DNA of 12,800 nt from JAWXTP01 sp044433415 (lineage in GTDB: Bacteria > Bacteroidota > Bacteroidia > Bacteroidales > Rikenellaceae), in contig JAWXTP010000086.1 of assembly GCA_044433415.1 (NCBI GenBank), positions 1 to 12,800 of the forward strand, in the 5' to 3' direction. A model generated the notes under the pieces. It searched no databases. It saw only the letters and a list, made by a program, of their open reading frames with translations, and was not told where the DNA came from. Of the stretch, positions 7,793 through 12,800 are shown one piece after another. Position 1 is the stretch's first letter; the number at the start of each line of letters is the position of its first letter. Position numbers and translations under genes: made by a program.

Positions 7793-7871
7793 ATTTGCGG
7801 CGTTTTTGTTTATTTTAAGCGGAGCAGCCTCGACGGCTGTGAGCATTGAAATAAACAAAAAGGTCGCAAAT
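7793..7871. repeat. Second large hairpin, 37-base arms
   Basis: Arms 7793-7829 and 7835-7871 pair around the 5-base loop TCGAC. Outer ATTTGCG/CGCAAAT, a 13-bp block TTTTTGTTTATTT and an inner CAGCC/GGCTG are perfect; about ten positions near the inner third are mismatched. It directly adjoins the previous palindrome. No U-tract follows on either strand, so it is not a typical terminator. Confidence 0.6.
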
Positions 7872-7882
7872 ATGAGCCGTTA

Positions 7883-7901
7883 TTGGGAAAAGCCTTCCCA
7901 A
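7883..7901 (-). terminator. Small hairpin after the DUF3078 gene
   Basis: TTGGGAA (7883-7889) and TTCCCAA (7895-7901) form a perfect 7-bp stem with a 5-base loop, 22 bp past the DUF3078 stop. Its position suits transcript-end formation, but the bases that follow on the minus strand (TAACGG) lack a U-run, so termination is only a possibility. Confidence 0.35.
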
Positions 7902-7923
7902 AGCTACCGACGTGTCCACTAAC

Positions 7924-8970
7924 TTACTTATTTTTGAAGGTGTATGCAGCACCGACGCTCAAGACATCATTAAACTGCCAGAAGGAAGTACACCCTGTCT
8001 GTGGAGCTATAGAAGAGTCGAATTTCAAGGTCCAAGCGAAATTCACAGTTATATACTCAAACACTTTTAGATTTATAGTATTCACCCAGTTTAAAGTAGG
8101 TGTTGTTCTATAGTCGTAGAATACTTCTGCCAATACTTTATAGGAAAGCATTGTTTCGCCAGAAGTTTTATCTTTAGCTAGCACTTGAAGCCAGTTTATT
8201 TTCGTATTCATACCGATATCAGGGATGAATTTTTTGCCTATATCACCATAAGTTCCGTTATTAGCTAAGGAGTCGTCAAGGACAAATACTAAGTTCCCAG
8301 AAACAGGAGAGAAAGTGATTATTCTATTAGCATCTTTCTTGTATGACAAACCGAGACCGATATTGACTGTCGCAGGAGCAAAAAATCGTGACGAGTAATC
8401 TGATGATGTTACTGAGGCGAATGTTTTAGCAAACTGAGTAGTTATCGAGGTGTTAAAGTCATAATAAAACTTACCAGACATCACGTAGTTTATATTGTTT
8501 GTGATAAGTATCTGGTCTTCATTTTTTGAAAATTTCTTTTTTACATACCCTTCGCTATTTTCATATTCAGAAGTTGCCATACCATATTTTAAGTCCCAAG
8601 TTGTTAGGATAGAGAATTTCTCATCTTCACTTTTGTAGGTGTGGCTAAGCACAGATTTCAGTGAAAGACCTAGGAAGCTAGTACCCCCAGCTGACCAGTT
8701 TTCATAGGCAGTTTGAGACATGGTAAGGGAGTTTACTAAGCTAAAGGTATTTTTCTCTTTACGAGCTTCTTTTGCTAGGTAACGGTCGTAAGCACTAGTG
8801 TTAAGAGTTACATTTGTAGAGTCTGTAGTTATAGTAGGTCCTACAACATCTTTTAATACGATATCTTTTTTTTCTTCTTCTCTAATCGTAAATTGAGCAG
8901 AAGAAGACAAGGGATAGAGTATTGTTATAAATACAAAAAAAATTGTTTTTAAAAGTAAATTTTTCTTCAT
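7924..8970 (-). CDS. DUF3078 outer-membrane-type protein
   Basis: This 348-residue protein has a clear signal peptide (basic MKKNLLLK, then a hydrophobic stretch, with likely cleavage after Ala25 in SSSAQ). The mature chain alternates polar and hydrophobic residues in the manner of outer-membrane beta strands (for example FYYDFNTSITTQF and ISVGAAYTF-like ends) and finishes in AAYTFKNK. The NWSAGG motif at residues 91-96, after SLTMSQTAYE, is the signature of the Bacteroidota-specific DUF3078 family. The function of this family is unknown; location in the outer membrane is inferred. The gene follows the kinase on the same strand and is separated from it by a 143-bp inverted-repeat element. Without that element the two genes would be only about 33 bp apart. 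Confidence 0.87.
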   Translation of the reverse strand: MKKNLLLKTIFFVFITILYPLSSSAQFTIREEEKKDIVLKDVVGPTITTDSTNVTLNTSAYDRYLAKEARKEKNTFSLVNSLTMSQTAYENWSAGGTSFLGLSLKSVLSHTYKSEDEKFSILTTWDLKYGMATSEYENSEGYVKKKFSKNEDQILITNNINYVMSGKFYYDFNTSITTQFAKTFASVTSSDYSSRFFAPATVNIGLGLSYKKDANRIITFSPVSGNLVFVLDDSLANNGTYGDIGKKFIPDIGMNTKINWLQVLAKDKTSGETMLSYKVLAEVFYDYRTTPTLNWVNTINLKVFEYITVNFAWTLKFDSSIAPQTGCTSFWQFNDVLSVGAAYTFKNK

Positions 8971-9007
8971 GGATATAATTTGTTAAATATTATTTGACGT
9001 TTTTTAA

Positions 9008-9150
9008 GGGGAGTTCTAATAATTGATTTTATTCGATTTTAGATTTAGAAGTTCCCTAAATTCATTACAAAGGTATGTTTTTTTTGTTGTTTTTTAAAGT
9101 TTTTAAAGGTAAAATTCGAAATCTAATAAAACCAATTATTAGAACTCCCC
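9008..9150. mobile_element. 143-bp MITE-like element with TAA target duplication
   Basis: Terminal inverted repeats run from 9008-9039 and 9119-9150: 32 positions with only two mismatches, and the outer 18 (GGGGAGTTCTAATAATTG) perfect. The trinucleotide TAA flanks both ends (9005-9007 and 9151-9153), consistent with a 3-bp target duplication of the TNA type known for some IS5-family elements. The internal part encodes nothing. This is what a miniature inverted-repeat transposable element looks like. The left end lies 37 bp upstream of the DUF3078 start, and the right end falls inside the kinase stop codon. Confidence 0.65.
9068..9075 (-). promoter_or_regulatory. Candidate -7 promoter box inside the inverted-repeat element
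   Basis: The minus strand reads TACCTTTG here, an exact match to TAnnTTTG, pointing at the DUF3078 gene 97 bp downstream. No TTG is found at the usual -33 spacing, so strength is doubtful. Just downstream of the expected start, 9044-9060 carries TTTAGAAGTTCCCTAAA, whose 5-bp ends are inverted. Confidence 0.35.
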
Positions 9151-10373
9151 TAAATTTCAATGTAATTCCACTCCCCATTTTGTTTTATTGGTAATAGCTC
9201 ATTTTTGAAATATGTTGCATCCTCGGCTTCAAAAGTAGATATTAATGTAAAATTTAACGTGAATATATGCCATAAATTGTTTTTTAGTAGTACAATTTTA
9301 TCTTCGGAAGCACGATTAATTTTAGAAAACATAAATGGAGTTATTATCTTTCCGCTTTTTGATACAAATCCCCATAAGTCACAATATTTTAATCCGTACA
9401 TATCTTCGTTAATGTGTACGTATTCTTCAAAGTATGAGAGTATGGTGTCGTTTATTTCACTATCAAAACATTTAAGTCTTATATACTGTATTATAGGTAT
9501 AGTATTCTCGATGTGATTAATTTTTATATCAGTAGTAGTTAATTTGTTTATTAGCGTGTTATATATGGTATCATTAAAATATCTTTTAATAGCATGAAAG
9601 GCAGAATCTCTATTTCTTAATATATCTAAAGGTGATAATAATATGTTTTCACCATTGGTGTGAAGCTCATATAGCTCAGGGCAGTTCTCTAGAGTTAAAA
9701 GAGATACTAAAATTACTAAGATAGGGTAGTCATGTAAATATTTCGCATAGGTGTGCTCTTTGCGATTGGGGTGACGGTACCACGCTGTACCTTGTTCATG
9801 TACTTGCTCAGGCATATAGCCTGGTATGTAAAGAGCGTCTAAGTCTATAAGTTTTAGTTCTCCAGTTTTTGTTACTATAATGTTACTGGGTTTTAGGTCT
9901 ATATGTGTATGTTTAGAATTTACTAAGTTTTTAGAAAACTCAATAAACATATTTGTTAAGTTGTATAATTTTTTCTTATCGCCTAGGTAACATAAATTTT
10001 TTATTACTTCATCTAAGGTCTCCCCTTCTACCCATTCTGTAATTAAAATAGGAAAGGTGTGAAAATTATCATTTACGTATATGCTAACCCCATCACGTAT
10101 GAAGTCAAATTTTGGTAAGTTGCTAATTCTTTGTTCTGTAATATATGTTTTGAGCTTATTGAAGTACTCTTCCCTATATTTGTTGTATGAAGTGTAAAGT
10201 TTTAATGCGTAGGTTACATTGTTGATTGTAACTTTAGTAATAAGAGAGTTGTGTCCCGTGAAGTAAATAATTCTACCGTTTTTATCTTTGATAAAAGTGA
10301 TGTTAAGGTTTTTAACACAAATGTTACTTTCAAAAGTGTTTAAATAATCTGTAATTGTGGGGTAGATTGGCAT
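9150..10373 (-). CDS. Ser/Thr protein kinase-like protein with C-terminal WG repeats
   Basis: This 407-residue protein has no signal peptide or membrane segment. Residues about 35-270 form a eukaryotic-like kinase domain. Lys58 in YALKLY is the likely ATP-anchoring lysine, the hinge is near ITEWVEGETL, and the catalytic loop HIDLKPSN (157-164) has Asp159 and Asn164. The metal-binding motif is IDLDA with Asp177, where DLD replaces DFG. GTAWYRHPNR (195-204) takes the place of the activation-segment end. All key residues are present, so it could be active. Residues about 326-407 contain Trp-based units (DLWGFVSKSGKIITPF at 332-347, then NNLWHIF and GEWNYIEI) resembling degenerate WG repeats, probably a binding module. 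No partner phosphatase or forkhead-associated protein is in the window. Its TAG stop is formed with the first base of the adjacent inverted-repeat element. Target unknown. Confidence 0.75.
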   Translation of the reverse strand: MPIYPTITDYLNTFESNICVKNLNITFIKDKNGRIIYFTGHNSLITKVTINNVTYALKLYTSYNKYREEYFNKLKTYITEQRISNLPKFDFIRDGVSIYVNDNFHTFPILITEWVEGETLDEVIKNLCYLGDKKKLYNLTNMFIEFSKNLVNSKHTHIDLKPSNIIVTKTGELKLIDLDALYIPGYMPEQVHEQGTAWYRHPNRKEHTYAKYLHDYPILVILVSLLTLENCPELYELHTNGENILLSPLDILRNRDSAFHAIKRYFNDTIYNTLINKLTTTDIKINHIENTIPIIQYIRLKCFDSEINDTILSYFEEYVHINEDMYGLKYCDLWGFVSKSGKIITPFMFSKINRASEDKIVLLKNNLWHIFTLNFTLISTFEAEDATYFKNELLPIKQNGEWNYIEI

Positions 10374-10448
10374 ATTTAAAAGAGTAGAGGTTTAAATTAC
10401 AAAAGTTACTTAAAGTAGTATAAAATATAAAAATAATCTATTTTTTTG

Positions 10449-10478
10449 TTGTAAAAGTAAATAAAAAAAGTATATTTG
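10449..10478 (+). promoter_or_regulatory. secDF promoter
   Basis: TTG at 10449-10451 and TATATTTG at 10471-10478, 19 bp apart, fit the Bacteroidota promoter pattern TTG-N17-23-TAnnTTTG in both elements and spacing. It is the best promoter match in the window. It would start a transcript near 10485, giving secDF a leader of about 130 bases. Confidence 0.6.
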
Positions 10479-10507
10479 CAAGTTATTATGCGGGATTATA
10501 TGCGTTA

Positions 10508-10550
10508 AATAAGCAGTCTTTAGGACTATAACTTATTGCGTATTATGGTC
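10508..10550 (+). promoter_or_regulatory. Structured secDF leader with two exclusive pairings
   Basis: In the predicted secDF leader, AATAAG (10508-10513) and AGTC (10515-10518) can pair with CTTATT (10532-10537) and GACT (10524-10527), giving a hairpin with loop TTTAG. The same GACTATAA segment (10524-10531) can instead pair over eight positions, one of them G-U, with TTATGGTC (10543-10550). The two folds share bases and exclude each other. The rest of the 242-bp intergenic stretch (10374-10615) is very AT-rich and shows nothing else I recognise. Confidence 0.35.
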
Positions 10551-10615
10551 TTATATAGTATTTGAAGAAGTATAATATATTAAAATTAGTATAAATAATT
10601 AAGTTTTTTTACAAA

Positions 10616-12800
10616 ATGCAAAACAAAGGTGCACTAAAATTTTTAGCAATCGTGCTGACGTTAGCTTGTGTATATCAGCTTTCGTTTACGTTCGTTTCTA
10701 AAAACATTGAGCGTAAGGCTTCTGAGTATGCTGCAGGCAACCCAGACTTAGAACAGTTTTACTTAGATTCAATGAAGAATGAGGTTGTTTACAACCTAGG
10801 AATTACGGAATTTACTTACAATGATGTTAAGAACCGAGAAATTAATTTAGGTCTTGACTTAAAAGGTGGTATGAATGTGATGTTAGAGATTTCTGAAGCA
10901 GAAATTCTTAAAGCACTTTCAGGTAACAATCAAGATCCAGCTTTTAATCAAGCATTAGCTGAAGCTCGTGCAGCACAAGTTGCAGGTGCTGATGATTTTA
11001 TTTCTGAATTTTCAAAATCTTACGAAAAGTTATCTAATGGAGGTTCTTTAGTTAGCATTTTCGGAACTATGGACTTGCGTGAAGTTGTTCAAAACAACAT
11101 GACTAACGCACAAGTTATTGCAGTGCTAAGAGGTCAAGTTGACGATGCTATCGCAAACTCATTTAACGTAATTAGAAACCGTATTGACCGTTTTGGTGTT
11201 ACTCAACCTAACATTCAACGTCTTGAAAATACAGGTCGCATCCTTGTAGAGCTTCCAGGTATTAAAGAACCAGAACGTGTACGTAAACTTCTTCAAGGTT
11301 CTGCTTCTTTAGAGTTTTGGTCTACTTATAAAAATGCTGAGATTTTTGGTTACCTTCAACAAGCTAACCAACGCTTAACAGAAGTATTAGGTGGTTCAGA
11401 TACTGTAGATGTAGCACAAGCTGATAGCGTAATGACAGAAGCTCAAATACAAAAATTATACCCTTTATTCTCTGTTTTAGCTCCTATGCAAGATCAAACA
11501 ACAGGTTCTCTTTATGGAGGTGCTGTTATAGGTGTTTCACAAGTTGCTGATACTGCAAAAGTAAATTCTTACTTAGCAATGCCACAAGTGAAATCTATCT
11601 TCCCTCGTGATGTTAAATTTATGTGGAGTGTAAAACCAGGTGTTTATGAGATGTATGAGCTTTATGCTATTAAAGCTAACACTAAAAATGGTGTTGCACC
11701 TTTAGATGGTTCTGCTGTTGCTGATGCACGTGCTGACTACTCACAAACTGGTGGAGCTGCTTCTGAGGTTACTATGATTATGAATGCTGTAGGTGCTAAA
11801 ACATGGGCTCGTATGACAGCAGACAATATTAACAACTGTATCGCTATCGTTCTTGATGGTTTTGTATATTCTGCTCCTAATGTTAATGGTGAAATTACAG
11901 GTGGTCGCTCTAGTATCACAGGTAACTTTACTTACAATGAAGCTAATGACCTTGCTATCGTGCTTAAGTCAGGTAAACTACCTGCTCCAGCTCGTATCGT
12001 TCAAGAGGCTATCGTTGGTCCTACTTTAGGTCAAGAATCTATCGAAACAGGTGTTATGTCTTTCATCCTTGCTTTTGCATTGGTTCTTCTTTATATGATT
12101 GCTTACTACAATACAGCAGGTTTCGTAGCAAATATTGCTTTAATAGCTAACCTTTTCTTCTTATTTGGTGTGTTAGCATCTTTCGGAGCTGTATTAACAC
12201 TTCCTGGTATCGCTGGTATCGTTCTTACTATGGGTATGGCCGTGGATGCGAATGTTATCATCTATGAGCGTATCAAAGAAGAGGTTCGTGCAGGCAAAGG
12301 TCTTAGCTTATCTATCGCTGATGGTTTCAAAAATGCTTACTCAGCTATCATTGACGGTAATGCTACAACACTTATCACAGGTATCGTATTATTTATGTTC
12401 GGTACAGGTCCTGTTCAAGGTTTCGCCACAACACTTATCATTGGTATTATCACATCTTTATTCTGTGCGATATTTATCACTCGTCTAGTGTTCTTAGCTA
12501 TGGTAAAACGTAAGGTAAATGTTAAGTTCTCTAATAAAGTTACTGAAAACTTCCTTACTAAGTCTAAAATTGACTTTATTGGTGCTAGAAACAAAACTTA
12601 TATTGTTTCTTCTGTATTAATTCTTATTACTATCATCTCTTTATTTGCTAGAGGTCTTAGTTTAGGTGTTGATTTCTCAGGTGGTCGTGCTTATGTAGTA
12701 CGTTTTGATAAAACTGTTACTACTGATGAAGTTCGTGAAGCGTTAAATACTTCTTTCGAAGGTGGTTTAGAGGTTAAACAATTTGGTAATGATAACCAAA
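10616..12800 (+). CDS. secDF: SecDF fused protein-export membrane protein, C-terminus cut by window
   Basis: The gene starts at ATG 10616 and is open to the window end, giving 728 codons of a protein that is normally about 1000 residues in Bacteroidota. It is a SecD-SecF fusion that uses the proton gradient to pull proteins out of the SecYEG channel. The first membrane helix is at about 8-27, followed by the periplasmic P1 region with GLDLKGG (79-85) and NRIDRFGVTQPNIQR (188-202). SecD helices run from about 478 to 630 and include the conserved AVDANVIIYERIKEE (542-556), with Asp544 in the position of the proton-relay aspartate, and TGPVQGFATTL (597-607). The SecF half begins near residue 660, with GVDFSGG at 684-690. 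The start matches the family's N-terminus (MQNKGALKFLAIVLTLAC) and follows an A-rich leader. Identification is certain. Confidence 0.96.
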   Translation, partial: MQNKGALKFLAIVLTLACVYQLSFTFVSKNIERKASEYAAGNPDLEQFYLDSMKNEVVYNLGITEFTYNDVKNREINLGLDLKGGMNVMLEISEAEILKALSGNNQDPAFNQALAEARAAQVAGADDFISEFSKSYEKLSNGGSLVSIFGTMDLREVVQNNMTNAQVIAVLRGQVDDAIANSFNVIRNRIDRFGVTQPNIQRLENTGRILVELPGIKEPERVRKLLQGSASLEFWSTYKNAEIFGYLQQANQRLTEVLGGSDTVDVAQADSVMTEAQIQKLYPLFSVLAPMQDQTTGSLYGGAVIGVSQVADTAKVNSYLAMPQVKSIFPRDVKFMWSVKPGVYEMYELYAIKANTKNGVAPLDGSAVADARADYSQTGGAASEVTMIMNAVGAKTWARMTADNINNCIAIVLDGFVYSAPNVNGEITGGRSSITGNFTYNEANDLAIVLKSGKLPAPARIVQEAIVGPTLGQESIETGVMSFILAFALVLLYMIAYYNTAGFVANIALIANLFFLFGVLASFGAVLTLPGIAGIVLTMGMAVDANVIIYERIKEEVRAGKGLSLSIADGFKNAYSAIIDGNATTLITGIVLFMFGTGPVQGFATTLIIGIITSLFCAIFITRLVFLAMVKRKVNVKFSNKVTENFLTKSKIDFIGARNKTYIVSSVLILITIISLFARGLSLGVDFSGGRAYVVRFDKTVTTDEVREALNTSFEGGLEVKQFGNDNQ

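Larger units (their letters stand above)
7352..7923. other. Gene-free spacer packed with palindromes and repeats
   Basis: This 572-bp spacer lies between the end of the DUF3078 gene and the start of uvrD, both on the minus strand. I see no credible open reading frame in it; the longest one starting at 7509 is 26 codons and falls inside a repeat. In plus-strand order it holds a 17-bp hairpin (7402-7453), a triple heptamer (7491-7511), dispersed repeat copy B (7525-7614), a long imperfect hairpin (7629-7789), a second large hairpin (7793-7871) and a small one (7883-7901). AACGGCTCA at 7399-7407 is mirrored by TGAGCCGTT at 7873-7881, so most of the spacer is bracketed by an inverted pair. Confidence 0.7.

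Noticed and set aside
7899..7906. Minus-strand TAGCTTTG matching the -7 promoter consensus, pointing into the spacer
   Set aside because: No TTG at -33 spacing, it overlaps the small hairpin, and it lies more than 500 bp from uvrD; a single 8-mer with four fixed T/A/G positions is expected by chance.
7352..7923. Possible CRISPR array or tRNA gene in the long spacer
   Set aside because: There are no regularly spaced identical repeats, and the GCCATAG/CTATGGC hairpin lacks the tRNA cloverleaf and TTCRA loop.
9008..9150. Inverted repeat read as an ordinary intrinsic terminator of the kinase gene
   Set aside because: The 79-base spacing between the arms, lack of a U-run after the stem and the flanking TAA duplication fit a mobile element better.
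9205..9516. 103-codon plus-strand open frame opposite the kinase gene
   Set aside because: It overlaps the WG-repeat region of the kinase on the opposite strand and has no recognisable domain.

Overview
The window is AT-rich DNA that looks chromosomal and comes from a member of the Bacteroidota, most likely of the Bacteroidales. The pointers are a fused SecD-SecF translocase gene, a DUF3078 outer-membrane-type protein, an S37 peptidase, start codons preceded by A-rich stretches instead of Shine-Dalgarno sites, and TAnnTTTG promoter boxes. The order-level call is inferred from protein flavour, not from a marker gene.

Layout. Positions 1-311 (minus) hold the N-terminal third of a YhcC-like radical SAM protein, divergent from a PhnP-like metallo-beta-lactamase-fold hydrolase (407-1174) and a short-chain dehydrogenase (1233-2045). 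After a 172-bp gap carrying copy A of a dispersed repeat comes a secreted S37 peptidase (2218-3540). It ends at a strong hairpin shared with a convergent minus-strand cluster: a UvrD/PcrA helicase (5003-7351), an exported alpha/beta hydrolase (3982-4989) and a YjdM/PhnA zinc-ribbon protein (3616-3948). These three are 12 and 33 bp apart and could be one operon.

Positions 7352-7923 form an unusual 570-bp gene-free stretch packed with palindromic structure: a 17-bp hairpin, a triple heptamer, copy B of the dispersed repeat (inverted relative to A), a long imperfect hairpin of about 160 bp, a second hairpin of about 80 bp and a small one. Upstream of it on the minus strand lie the DUF3078 gene (7924-8970) and an orphan protein kinase with a C-terminal WG-repeat region (9150-10373). 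Between these two sits a 143-bp element with near-perfect 32-bp terminal inverted repeats flanked by TAA on both sides. This is the signature of a miniature inverted-repeat element inserted exactly into the kinase stop codon. The right end holds a promoter, a structured leader, and secDF (10616 to past the window end).

Most genes are ordinary housekeeping or cell-envelope genes with no shared pathway. The interest lies in the non-coding parts: the stop-codon insertion, the dispersed repeat pair, the hairpin-packed spacer, the secDF leader, and the kinase-WG fusion. I did not find a convincing multi-gene defence or other novel system.
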